From CAYUCE01 sp964443275 (GTDB lineage: Bacteria > Bipolaricaulota > Bipolaricaulia > CAYUCE01), in assembly GCA_964443275.1 (NCBI GenBank), contig CAYUCE010000013.1:1-43253 (forward strand): 43,253 bases of DNA. The letters are read 5' to 3'. The first letter of the stretch is position 1. Each line of letters opens with the position of its first letter. This document shows positions 7,457 through 14,870 of the stretch, one piece after another. Made by a program: the position numbers and the translations under genes. A model generated the notes under the pieces. That model did not search any database. It was given only the letters and a program-made list of their open reading frames with translations, and was not told the origin of the DNA.

Positions 7457-8530
7457 ATGGAAGAAATTAAAAGACTATTGATTTTAGGAGCAGGGTTTTC
7501 AAGAGCAGTGAGCACAGAAATGAATTCGAAAATGCCACTCATGAAGGATCTTATAACACCTTTAGAAAATTTACTGAATGAAAATGGCGCTTTGCAACAT
7601 CCCTCGAAAAGATTCCTGGAGAAGCCGGTAGAGAATCCCGAATTCTTTTTGAGTTACTTAGGTTGGGAACAGCCATGGGAAACCCCAGCCGAGGTATGGG
7701 AAGATAAAGCCCTGTTTGAAAAAGCTCAAAATAAGCTTGCAAACTTCATTAAGAATAGAGAGAAGAATACCTTTGAGAAAGAAGTGCCAAAGTGGGCAAA
7801 TAAATTAGTGAAATATCTCCATGATTCCAAGACCTCAGTTATTACCTTCAATTATGACACAATCCTCGAACGCATTATTGCCCTCTTTTCACATAAACCG
7901 CATGGATGGCCTCTCACGAGAGATTTATATCCTATCCCACTATCAACTTTCACAGGTCATGTAATAGGAGCACACCCCGCTGGTCTAACCACTGGTGAAG
8001 GACAAAAGCGCACTTTTAATCTTATAAAACTTCACGGCTCAATTAATTGGTATTATTCTGGAGGAGAAGGATTCCCGGGGGAAAGAGTCTATTATAGACC
8101 TGTTACTTCAAGATCACCATGTGACGATTTTATTAAGGAACCACATGCGCCTATTGAAGAATCGGCAATGGATTTACTAACTGAAGGTAAGGTGAGTTTA
8201 ATAATACCTCCGGTCACAGAAAAAGCCCGATTCTATTCCAATCGGACCATACAATCACTTTGGATACAAGCTCGACAAACATTAAATGAAGCCGATGAAA
8301 TCTTCTGTGTAGGATATTCCCTGCCTGAGGCTGATCTGACCACAATGCTTTTTCTTAACTCGATAACGCCTCCAAAACGGGTCTTCATCATAAATACGGA
8401 TACTAGTTATCATTTAAAAGAACGTTATCAAAAGGTTTTTCCAAAAGGGGAAACCGATGTCAGAGACGATTTCATTGAGGAAGAGTATGCCATTAAAGAA
8501 ATGGTAGAGTATTTGTCGGAAAACAATTGA
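7457..8530 (+). CDS. SIR2-like domain protein, possible NADase effector
   Basis: Residues 7-17 (LLILGAGFSRA) form the Rossmann-type NAD loop of SIR2-like proteins; FNYDTILE at 131-138 carries the conserved Asn132, KLHGSINW at 191-198 the conserved His193, and CVGYSLPEADL at 284-294 is the late motif of the prokaryotic SIR2_2-like branch. The zinc-binding cysteines of true sirtuin deacetylases are missing. Related stand-alone or fused SIR2 domains in anti-phage systems (such as ThsA of Thoeris) degrade NAD+; whether this one does is inference. A GGTGA lies about 7 nt before the ATG. The upstream neighbour on the same strand is a PD-(D/E)XK-like nuclease, 235 bases away with a TATAAT-like box at 7411-7416, so the two may be transcribed separately. 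Confidence 0.7.
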   Translation: MEEIKRLLILGAGFSRAVSTEMNSKMPLMKDLITPLENLLNENGALQHPSKRFLEKPVENPEFFLSYLGWEQPWETPAEVWEDKALFEKAQNKLANFIKNREKNTFEKEVPKWANKLVKYLHDSKTSVITFNYDTILERIIALFSHKPHGWPLTRDLYPIPLSTFTGHVIGAHPAGLTTGEGQKRTFNLIKLHGSINWYYSGGEGFPGERVYYRPVTSRSPCDDFIKEPHAPIEESAMDLLTEGKVSLIIPPVTEKARFYSNRTIQSLWIQARQTLNEADEIFCVGYSLPEADLTTMLFLNSITPPKRVFIINTDTSYHLKERYQKVFPKGETDVRDDFIEEEYAIKEMVEYLSENN

Positions 8531-8619
8531 GAAAAAGCACCTCCTCGTTCATACTGAGGTCTTGTTCGGCTTTTTTGCGGATTTCTTGAAAGGAACTGCT
8601 GATTGAAGAAGCAGAGATG

Positions 8620-9294
8620 TTAACTACCCTCCTTAAGTTCTACGTTTCTAGCGAATGTTATTCCGTTGGATTTAGAATAATTTAGTTTGACTACTTTTCC
8701 GACTAATTTGTCTTCGATCCTGGCTAATAGTTCCTTTTCGTCAAGAGAATGTGCTTGTTCAACTGACAAGCCGGCAATTTGGGAAGCCTCCTCCCCACTG
8801 AATTCAACCTTTGTGACCCCCGATCCATCCTTTACGGCCAGGCCTATTCGGATGTCTCTTTTTGGTTCAATTTCTGCATGGACCACACAGATATTCTTTT
8901 TAACTGTTCTGTTGCAGGTAGGACACTTTAAAATTGCCCCTGACCGAGGAGTAAGGGCCAATATTTCACCTTCCAAGGTGTCCGAGCGGTTGACTTTTAT
9001 GTCTTGATCTAATGGTTTAATTTGGCTCTTCTTGTTTAGTTTAAGTTGAGGCTCACCTTTCCAACTGTCAACCACCGCATTGTTGATAACATACGTTTTA
9101 CCTTCTTCAAGCTGGAGAAGATCGGACTTTTCCCAGGAGATGAACTTGATAGTTCCGGTCCCGTCACCAAGAAGGCCGATTTGGGAGATGGATGGAGAAT
9201 CTGAATTCCAAAGTTCAACGACTTTAGCTTTTACAGCTATCCAACTATCCGGCTGCAAGTCCTTAATCTTTTCGATCTTCAATTCCTTTGCCAA
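8620..9294 (-). CDS. RPA-like single-stranded DNA-binding protein (archaeal type)
   Basis: Residues 10-95 form an OB fold (SWIAVKAKVVELW, IGLLGDGTGTIKFISW, EGKTYVINNAVVD, GEPQLKLNKKSQI). A second segment has a zinc-finger signature C124-x2-C127-x8-C136-x2-H139 followed by DIRIGLAVKDGSG, the arrangement of the zinc-containing OB domain of archaeal replication protein A. Start is TTG at 9294, with GGTGA 6 nt upstream and an in-frame TGA just before it; no ATG is available. RPA coats single-stranded DNA in replication and repair. In a window with bacterial promoters this suggests transfer from an archaeon, or a bacterial lineage that carries such proteins. It stands alone, convergent with the SIR2-like gene. 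Confidence 0.7.
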   Translation of the reverse strand: MAKELKIEKIKDLQPDSWIAVKAKVVELWNSDSPSISQIGLLGDGTGTIKFISWEKSDLLQLEEGKTYVINNAVVDSWKGEPQLKLNKKSQIKPLDQDIKVNRSDTLEGEILALTPRSGAILKCPTCNRTVKKNICVVHAEIEPKRDIRIGLAVKDGSGVTKVEFSGEEASQIAGLSVEQAHSLDEKELLARIEDKLVGKVVKLNYSKSNGITFARNVELKEGS

Positions 9295-9503
9295 CCGCGA
9301 TCACCACATATTTGCGCTTTAAACTTTTTTTCAAGCTAATTTCATCCGTTATGCTCTTTTTAGTCTAATGTTTCAAAAGGCAAAAACGCAAGAGAAGTGA
9401 GGGTTAAGGATTTGCCCATTCCTTGCAAAAAACACTCGATGGCAGAGGCTTAAAAGACGAACTAATGGATTTAAGCAATGGAAGACTAAAGCCTCTTCTT
9501 CGT

Positions 9504-9561
9504 CCAGCACTTTCTTCCTCAGAAGATAGTGCTGGGCAGCATAGTAGAGCTTCCGCTACAG
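9504..9561 (+). repeat. Dispersed repeat, copy B: 13-bp hairpin plus GCATAGTAGAG word
   Basis: CCAGCACT at 9504-9511 pairs with AGTGCTGG at 9528-9535; inside, TCTTC pairs with GAAGA around a CTCA loop, with a single T-T mismatch. The stem is followed by GCATAGTAGAG (9539-9549), which recurs at 32141-32151, and then TTCCGCTAC, which recurs after the short palindromes at 9601, 14687 and 32186. Confidence 0.6.
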
Positions 9562-9588
9562 GCCTGGATGTGAAGTTCCAATTATTAT

Positions 9589-9611
9589 GGAACCTTAAAA
9601 GGTTCCGCTAC
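9589..9611 (+). repeat. Palindromic repeat GGAACC-loop-GGTTCC + GCTAC
   Basis: GGAACCTTAAAAGGTTCC (9589-9606) is a perfect palindrome except for its centre and is followed by GCTAC. The identical 23 bases recur at 14675-14697, and a variant with compensating stem changes occurs at 32174-32196. Confidence 0.7.
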
Positions 9612-9734
9612 ACGCCTGATTGCAGTGTTTATACTGACTTACAGCGGACTACTCCCATTGGATGACTTAATAATGCCATTTTATCACCTAGCAGGCCGAT
9701 TTGAGAGATGGAGGATAGGTTGGGAAAACTATCT

Positions 9735-10064
9735 TTATAGATCTGCAAGCTTCTCGTCTACCAAGGAGGCTAGAATGTGCCGGTGACAGGGTTTGTCTTC
9801 ACCTTCGAAGCAAATCAACCTGATATCCTTTCCTCGTGCCACTTTTTCAGCGATTTGTTTAAGTCTCGATTGACTCTCAGGGTTGGTCATTTCCTTATGA
9901 AAAGTCTCTCGATATTTATCCCAATTGATCTCTCCATTTTTCCATTTGCGAAGTAATTCTTCACTTGGAGCAAGTTCATTATTCCCTCGATTCCGCATGA
10001 CCAGTACATGTTCTTCCTGAGAGGGATAGGTACGAATCTTCGCAAGATATCCGGTATAGAGCAT
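9735..10064 (-). CDS. DUF488 family protein
   Basis: A 109-residue protein opening with MLYTGYLAKI and closing with DIRLICFEGEDKPCHRHILASLV. The CxxEgxDkpCHR-like ending is the hallmark of DUF488; the Cys/His/Arg cluster there (CFEGEDKPCHRH) is the likely functional site. AGGAGGT lies 6 nt before the ATG, a very strong ribosome site. The biochemical role of DUF488 is not established. It is transcribed after the gene at 10177-10941, whose family I remember as a frequent neighbour of DUF488 genes, so the two probably act together. Confidence 0.8.
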   Translation of the reverse strand: MLYTGYLAKIRTYPSQEEHVLVMRNRGNNELAPSEELLRKWKNGEINWDKYRETFHKEMTNPESQSRLKQIAEKVARGKDIRLICFEGEDKPCHRHILASLVDEKLADL

Positions 10065-10176
10065 ACTCCACCTCCTGGTAACTAAACTGTTTAGATAGTT
10101 CTTTATATTCCCACTAGTATTTTAATTTACAAAAAGTCCATCGATAGTGATTAATGTCATCTAGCAGGAGCTTCAT

Positions 10177-10941
10177 TTATGAAAGCAATGTCTCCGCCTT
10201 CCACAACTCGCTCTTCTTGAAGCGAATAACGCTAATAATTACAAAGCTTTTAGGATAAGCCCTTAAATTCCCAACTACTAGATACTTTTTATAATTCTCA
10301 TCCATAATCCTCAAGTTATCTATTACTTGAAAAGGATCAATCTCAGGATTCTTTTCCCAAAATTGGTAAATGCCCCATTCCATACATTGCTGGTCATGAT
10401 AACCTCGACTCGATAAGCAATTTTGACAAGTATATTTAATCCTGACCTGATTGGGGTATGATTTTTTTGATTTTAATGGCTTTTCCTGAAATAGATAGTT
10501 GATAGGCGGTGTACGATCCTCCTCTTTAATCTCCTTAAGATAACAATCCCTAACTTTGGGAGAGACTACACCCAAACTTTGGTTATTATTGTACAACTCA
10601 TTCGGACATCTTTTCGGCAATCGCTCCATCAACTGAATTCTTTCGCGTTTGTCCAGATATCGAATTTCCCTTATCTTCTTGTGCAATTTAACCCAATCCC
10701 TTCTTGATCCCTCAATTTTATAACTTTCAGCTCTTGGGTCATGACTAGGGTCCTTTTCCACAGGTACCTCTACTTGACTCCATCTCCGAATTTTTGTACT
10801 TATTTTTGTAGGATACAATCGAACAAACCCATCTAAGGTATCCGACCATCCAGCCAAGCAAACGGTGTGTCTACCATCTTTTTTGATTGGTTCAGGAGCA
10901 GATCTACCTAACACTATCAAATCGTCCACATTCCGACTCAT
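10177..10941 (-). CDS. Conserved hypothetical paired with DUF488, putative zinc site
   Basis: The 254-residue product begins with a short linker and HTVCLAGWSD (25-34), followed by FVRLYPTKI and DPRAESYKI. A cysteine/histidine cluster sits near the C-terminus: YTCQNC (C172, C175), then HDQQCMEWGIYQFW (H182, C186), which could bind zinc or an Fe-S cluster. The last part (YLVVGNLRAYPKSFVIISVIRF) is a beta-rich stretch. From memory, proteins with this order of motifs (VCIAG, RLYP, DPRPESY, CxxC, HDQQxxDWE, GNLrxhPxxF) are widespread and often next to DUF488, as here. No enzymatic function can be named. The ATG has AGGAAGTGA about 11 nt upstream. Confidence 0.65.
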   Translation of the reverse strand: MSRNVDDLIVLGRSAPEPIKKDGRHTVCLAGWSDTLDGFVRLYPTKISTKIRRWSQVEVPVEKDPSHDPRAESYKIEGSRRDWVKLHKKIREIRYLDKRERIQLMERLPKRCPNELYNNNQSLGVVSPKVRDCYLKEIKEEDRTPPINYLFQEKPLKSKKSYPNQVRIKYTCQNCLSSRGYHDQQCMEWGIYQFWEKNPEIDPFQVIDNLRIMDENYKKYLVVGNLRAYPKSFVIISVIRFKKSELWKAETLLS

Positions 10942-11039
10942 TTCATATCCGTCACTTCCTAGCTAGTTGATATTCAAGATTCTTGCTTACTGTCCACACC
11001 CAAGTATTAGAGGCCAATAGCTATAAATCAGTGTAAGTC

Positions 11040-11295
11040 CTTGATCAACCCTGCCAGGGTTTACTCTAAATTTATCGTCTTTCCCTTTCCTATATCCATT
11101 TTTTGAATAAGGCAAATCTTCTTAGGGCCCTTTGTATCCAGTTCTTGTGGAGTATTCGCTTGCCAGAAACCGAATACCAAAAATTCCTCTAGATTATTCT
11201 CTACTATTTTCTGAATTTTTTTCCAAGCTGACAGAAGACGAATTTAACTCTGCTGCTTGACCTTGTTTCAATTTGAAAAGTTTGATGTCAGGCAT
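11040..11295 (-). pseudogene. Decayed N-terminus of a NucS/DUF5655-like nuclease gene
   Basis: Starting at the ATG at 11295 the minus strand reads MPDIKLFKLKQGQAAELNSS-VSLEK, the typical opening of proteins that pair a NucS-like or DUF5655 nuclease domain (MxDIKLFxI...ELxgssv.lEK). The frame is lost in a run of A, and a second frame continues KIQKIVENNLEEFL, then a third gives GIRFLASEYST. These are successive pieces of the same family (ENNLE..LG.RFLASEYSTG). Two shifts plus a stop make it a clear pseudogene. It is another relic of nucleic-acid-related accessory genes in this island. Confidence 0.65.
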
Positions 11296-11674
11296 CTATT
11301 ATCGCCTTCCTGCAATTAAAATGTAACATAGATAAGATATTCAGGCAAATTTTGATCTTGATGTTTACTTTAAAGTTTTAGTGAAGTTATTAAATGCTGA
11401 TTCTTTCATTTGTTTCATACTCGAAGCTGGTAGGGAGATTGGACATTCCAGTGACTATTTGTTCCGGGAGTTGTACTTGGCAATATAAAAATACAGAGAA
11501 TGCCCACCAAAAATAACTCGATGATTGTCATGATCAACTTGACGAGATTGAACACAAGATTTGAGTTTAAAATTTAGAGAAAGATTTCACAATAAATATC
11601 AATCTCACAACTAATTCTTAAGTATTCAGCTATAGGATAATTCTGAGATCACCAGCCTTGTTTTAAAAACCATA

Positions 11675-11703
11675 TTGAAATGTGTATATATTGTGTGTAT
11701 AAT
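11675..11703 (+). promoter_or_regulatory. Sigma70 promoter with candidate RHH operator
   Basis: TTGAAA (11675-11680), 17 bases, TATAAT (11698-11703). The octamer TGTGTATA appears twice as a direct repeat, at 11681-11688 and 11694-11701, within the spacer and overlapping the -10 box. That is a natural binding site for the ribbon-helix-helix protein encoded just downstream, as expected for an autoregulated antitoxin gene. Confidence 0.6.
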
Positions 11704-11733
11704 AAATCCAGCTCGGAAAAAGGAGAGTAAGTC

Positions 11734-11982
11734 ATGACTACTAAATCACGGAAGAGGATAAATATCACCCTACCCCCGGAGACCATAGAGCTTATTGATC
11801 GAGTAAGTAAAGACAGTCGGAGCGAGTTTATCAACAAGGCAGTGAAACTTTATGCTAACAGGTTGGAAAGGGCTAAAGTAAAACAGGGCTTAAAACAGGC
11901 TTATTTAGAACGAGCCGAGGAGGATTTAGCCATTGCTCAGCAGTGGGAACCTATTGAACAAGAACTCTGGGAAAAAATTTGA
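11734..11982 (+). CDS. Ribbon-helix-helix antitoxin-like regulator (MazE-type partner)
   Basis: An 82-residue protein whose first 45 residues are a ribbon-helix-helix DNA-binding unit: KRINITLPPETIELIDRV is the beta strand and first helix, and SRSEFINKAVKLYANRL the second helix. The acidic, Trp-containing C-terminal tail (EEDLAIAQQWEPIEQELW) is typical of antitoxins that wrap a MazF/PemK toxin. AGGAGAG lies 6 nt before the ATG. Directly downstream only the last 31 codons of a MazF-like toxin remain, so this is an orphan antitoxin. Its promoter contains a repeated octamer suited to autoregulation. Confidence 0.75.
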   Translation: MTTKSRKRINITLPPETIELIDRVSKDSRSEFINKAVKLYANRLERAKVKQGLKQAYLERAEEDLAIAQQWEPIEQELWEKI

Positions 11983-11984
11983 AA

Positions 11985-12080
11985 AAAAGACTGGTGGAGA
12001 AGATAGGTAACCTCTCTAAAGATACAATCGAGGACTTGAATACATCCCTTTCAATTACTTTAGGATTAGCAGAATTTTGA
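11985..12080 (+). pseudogene. C-terminal relic of a MazF/PemK-type toxin
   Basis: Three bases after the antitoxin stop an open frame encodes KRLVEKIGNLSKDTIEDLN followed by a short hydrophobic end and TGA. This matches the usual MazF ending (kRLv.kiG.Ls.e.m..v..al.isLgl). The preceding ~80 codons of a normal MazF, including the RNA-binding loops, are absent, so the toxin gene has suffered a deletion that joins its tail to the antitoxin gene. Confidence 0.6.
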
Positions 12081-12162
12081 AAAGGTAGCCTGTTATAGCA
12101 AGTGGACTCCCAGTTAGCCTTAAAGCTTTCTTAAATCACTTTAACGGTAAGGCACATGATTA

Positions 12163-12450
12163 TTATTTCTCTTCGGACTCTTCTTTTTCTTCCCTTTTCT
12201 CTTTTGCGGATTTAAACTTATCAATTGCCTTGGGGATGATCTCCAGAAGTTTATCCATCTTAGATTCCGTAGCTTTAATGCCCACCACAGATATGTCCCC
12301 ATCCCGGGCTATGATCAGTGCTGCCGGTTCGATTTTCACCCCTCCGCCATTTGACTAAGTACTTCCCCACTTGATCCTAACCCATATAGGCTGATACATG
12401 GCCAGCCCTAAAATTAAGATCACACAACCTGCCACTATTGCCGGTATCAT
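12163..12450 (-). pseudogene. GerW/YtfJ-like C-terminus behind a transmembrane segment, split by one in-frame TAG
   Basis: From the ATG at 12450 the minus strand encodes a membrane segment (MIPAIVAGCVILILGLAMYQ, then PIWVRIKWGST), a TAG at 12355-12357, and in the same frame GGGVKIEPAALIIARDGD, SVVGIKATES, a helix with LLEIIPKAIDKF and a charged tail rich in K and E. GGG-V-KIEP-AxLI-xxDG-x is the conserved C-terminal motif of the GerW (YtfJ) family, first known from spores but also found in non-spore-formers. Usual GerW proteins have a longer N-terminal domain that is not visible here. Either the gene is dead, the TAG is a sequence error, or TAG is read through. TAG is an ordinary terminator elsewhere in the window (e.g. 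2693 and 17729), which argues against routine read-through. Confidence 0.5.
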
Positions 12451-12525
12451 TTCAAATATTTGATTACTTGACTTTTTATAATTTTACCCGATTTGGAGGG
12501 AAAAGCCAGAGAATAATATTCGCCG

Positions 12526-14442
12526 CTATTCCTTCACGGCGCCCAGCTCTTCTGCCACCTCCGGCAATTCCAGTCTATGCAAGGTAATTTTTAAGGGAAT
12601 GCCTTCTCCGTTCCAACCTCGGATCTGATAGTACCGGCTGAGCTCCTGCTGGAACTCTTCGGAGGTTATCCTTCGCCCTTTGCTCGGCCCATCTGGTAAT
12701 TCTTCCTTCAACAACCGGGGAGGTAAGGTGTCCTCTTGGCGTCCAAACCCTTCCCTTACATTATAAGCTTTTGATAGCTGATAGGCTCTCTCTCCAGCGG
12801 TTAAAAACTCAGATAGTGACATGTCAAAACCAGTTACCGCATTCACCAATTCCAACTGCCCCTGATCATACATCAGGCCTCTAGAAAATTTACAAACCCC
12901 GGTCATATCGTAGGTCATCATCAAATCTTCCATGTTTTTGAGAGCATTTGCTTTACCGGTAAGCTGGGTGTGATCATAGCCTTGGTACTTCCAAAAGCTG
13001 TTTCCCATCTCCAGTGCGTACAGACAGGAAGTCAAATGATCGGCCCCTCGAGGGGCCACGGCGAAGGCCAAGGCCATGCCTTTGATCCCTCTGACCTCAA
13101 AACCAGCCGGGGATAGTCCCTTAACGTGTATGGCAAACTCATCCGAACCCTGGCCCACTTTTTTGGCCGCATCTTCCACTCCGTCCGCCAGTAGTTTCCC
13201 TAATTTGCCTTCCCGGTGTCCTATCTGGCGTAAGGTTTCCAGCATAGCCCGAGGATTGCCAAAGTTAAGATCAATATCTGTCTCCAACAAGCCCTTTTCT
13301 GCCGCTTCCATAGCCCAAGCTACGGCCAGGCCGGCGGAGATGGTATCCAGACCCAACCGATCACAAATTTCATTACCCTTGGCCACCGCTTCTATATCGT
13401 CTATTTCGCAAGCCCCTCCAAGTGAATATTGAGTCTCGTATTCCGGGCCGTCAACGGCGATATCGCCGTAAGGGGTGCCGGTGGCTTTAAAGTATTGACT
13501 GCAGGGCTTGGTGCAATAAGGACAAGGTCTTCTGCCCTGGCGGTATATTTTGGTCCATTTTCGGGGATCGATATCGATCCTGTCTTTGTCCGGATCCTCC
13601 AGCTTCTGGTAGGCCTTCTTAAAATAACCACTTTGCCAGTTGCGGGTGGGGAACATGCCCAGTTCAGTGTTTTTAGTGTGCAGAGCTTCTCCGGTCCCGT
13701 ATTCCATGTCTACAGTGGCCGATCCGGTACCGCTGACCGAGGATTCCCCTCTTCCCGTAGTCTCCTTCCTCCATTTGGATTTAAGCTGGTCTAACTTGCC
13801 TTGGTCATAAATAGGAAGGTCTTTATCACCATTTACGGCCATTGCTTTAAGATTTTTGGTACCCATCACCGCTCCTCCACCACCTCTTCCCGCCTGTCGA
13901 TCCTCACATTCAATACAGGCAATCTTGGATAGATTCTCACCGGCTGGACCGATGATGGCGGTAGAAAAACCGGGGTAAGTTCCCTTTATCTCCTCCCCGG
14001 CCTCAAAGGTATCCAACCCCCACAATTTTTTTGATTCTTCAATTCGAACCTGATCATTTTCTATAACTAAAATGGATGGAGACCCCGCACGGCCGGTGAT
14101 TACCAAGTAATCATATCCGCTCCTTTTAAGTTTATCCCCCAATTTGGCTCCCACCAGCGATTTCCCGTAACCACCGGTAAGAGGCGATTTAAAGCCAAAG
14201 GTAGTCTTGGATGCGGTGGGGATGGCCGGACCTAGTAAAACTCCCGGGGCAACTATTAAGGCACTTTCCGGATCTAGGGGATCGCAATCTGGGCCTACCA
14301 AATCGTAGAGTATCCTGGTGGTAAATCCCGCTCCCCCCAAGTATTTTCGCAAAAAATCATCTGATAACTCTTTTTCTTCAATTGCCTGCGTGCTTAGATT
14401 AACTTCCAAACCCACCTTCCAATAACCGAATAGAGTAGACAT
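12526..14442 (-). CDS. aor: Aldehyde ferredoxin oxidoreductase (tungsten enzyme)
   Basis: This 638-residue protein is full length for the AOR family, which oxidises aldehydes to acids (or the reverse) with a tungsten bis-pterin cofactor and passes electrons to ferredoxin. The [4Fe-4S] ligands are present: CPYCTKPC gives C307, C310, C314, and the distant fourth is C517 in GVCKFSRG. Pterin-binding motifs QAGRGGGGAVMGTKNLKA and KGMALAFAVAPRGADHL are intact. The longer frame begins at 14493, but AGGAGGT lies 7 nt before the ATG at 14442 and family similarity (MSTLFGYWKVGLEVNLS) starts there. It stands alone, with a repeated GTATAC motif and a palindromic repeat upstream. A MoaD/MoeB pair for pterin synthesis and an FdhD are encoded elsewhere in the window. 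Confidence 0.93.
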   Translation of the reverse strand: MSTLFGYWKVGLEVNLSTQAIEEKELSDDFLRKYLGGAGFTTRILYDLVGPDCDPLDPESALIVAPGVLLGPAIPTASKTTFGFKSPLTGGYGKSLVGAKLGDKLKRSGYDYLVITGRAGSPSILVIENDQVRIEESKKLWGLDTFEAGEEIKGTYPGFSTAIIGPAGENLSKIACIECEDRQAGRGGGGAVMGTKNLKAMAVNGDKDLPIYDQGKLDQLKSKWRKETTGRGESSVSGTGSATVDMEYGTGEALHTKNTELGMFPTRNWQSGYFKKAYQKLEDPDKDRIDIDPRKWTKIYRQGRRPCPYCTKPCSQYFKATGTPYGDIAVDGPEYETQYSLGGACEIDDIEAVAKGNEICDRLGLDTISAGLAVAWAMEAAEKGLLETDIDLNFGNPRAMLETLRQIGHREGKLGKLLADGVEDAAKKVGQGSDEFAIHVKGLSPAGFEVRGIKGMALAFAVAPRGADHLTSCLYALEMGNSFWKYQGYDHTQLTGKANALKNMEDLMMTYDMTGVCKFSRGLMYDQGQLELVNAVTGFDMSLSEFLTAGERAYQLSKAYNVREGFGRQEDTLPPRLLKEELPDGPSKGRRITSEEFQQELSRYYQIRGWNGEGIPLKITLHRLELPEVAEELGAVKE

Positions 14443-14578
14443 TAGCCAACCTCCTTTAAAATCAATACCTCCATTTAATTGCTTATCATTCAAAACCCAA
14501 ATGAACTAGGCATCATTTAATAAATCATTTATCAGGAATTTTGATATAAGCTCCTCACCTTCTCTAGTAGCTATTTTT

Positions 14579-14593
14579 GTATACTATGTATAC
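14579..14593. promoter_or_regulatory. Doubled GTATAC motif upstream of AOR, candidate operator
   Basis: GTATAC-TAT-GTATAC: the self-complementary hexamer occurs twice, 9 bases apart (close to one helical turn), about 140 bases upstream of the AOR start. This could bind a dimeric regulator. AAGGTTCC, half of the dispersed palindrome, follows immediately. Confidence 0.3.
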
Positions 14594-14674
14594 TATTTAA
14601 GGTTCCATAAACACAGATCTGTAGTGGATGGCTTTAGCCTGTCTTCAATAAAATTTAAGTATCCCAAGTAAGGT

Positions 14675-14697
14675 GGAACCTTAAAAGGTTCCGCTAC
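14675..14697 (+). repeat. Palindromic repeat GGAACC-loop-GGTTCC + GCTAC, copy C
   Basis: All 23 bases match 9589-9611 exactly (18-base palindrome plus GCTAC), although the surrounding sequence differs. A partial form, GTGGAAC, follows at 14713. Confidence 0.7.
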
Positions 14698-14870
14698 TTA
14701 CCAACAATCGAGGTGGAACTTGACACAATCCACCCGGTCTCTTGCTAATATCAAAACTTCAGGATCATTTATAAGTAAAATTGATAATTGGTCAACTCTC
14801 GCCTGCAGGAGAGCGCTTTTGCGGGTAGCTTAAGATTGACGGTATTTTACTTTAGTAGGATAGGCAAACT

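Larger units (their letters stand above)
9295..9734. other. Gene-free spacer with two hairpins
   Basis: Between the RPA-like gene and the DUF488 gene I see no believable coding frame; the 80-codon ORF at 9423-9665 is built from repeat sequence. The stretch carries a long hairpin at 9504-9535 and a short palindrome at 9589-9606, listed below. Confidence 0.5.
10942..11733. other. Spacer with a decayed nuclease-like gene and a promoter
   Basis: Of these 790 bases, 11040-11295 hold a broken NucS/DUF5655-like gene and 11675-11703 a sigma70 promoter, both listed separately. The stretch 11300-11660 is AT-rich with no recognisable frame on either strand. Confidence 0.5.
11983..12525. other. Spacer with two broken genes
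   Basis: Between the antitoxin and the AOR gene there is only the MazF tail (plus strand) and a GerW-like frame broken by one stop (minus strand). No intact gene, promoter or terminator could be supported. Confidence 0.4.
14443..14870. other. Spacer upstream of AOR
   Basis: This 428-base gap holds the AOR leader, a doubled GTATAC motif (14579-14593) and one palindromic repeat (14675-14697). CTCTC (14798-14802) and GAGAG (14811-14815) could form a weak stem near the end of tatA. No coding frame is credible. Confidence 0.4.

Noticed and set aside
8537..8576. Possible terminator between the SIR2-like and RPA-like genes
   Set aside because: ACCTC/GAGGT is only a 5-bp stem, and the T run starts 10 bases after it; not convincing.
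9423..9665. 80-codon ORF upstream of the RPA-like gene
   Set aside because: It consists of the hairpin and palindromic repeat sequences and has no ribosome site.
13076..13794. Plus-strand ORFs inside the AOR region
   Set aside because: Antisense shadows of a fully conserved tungsten enzyme gene.
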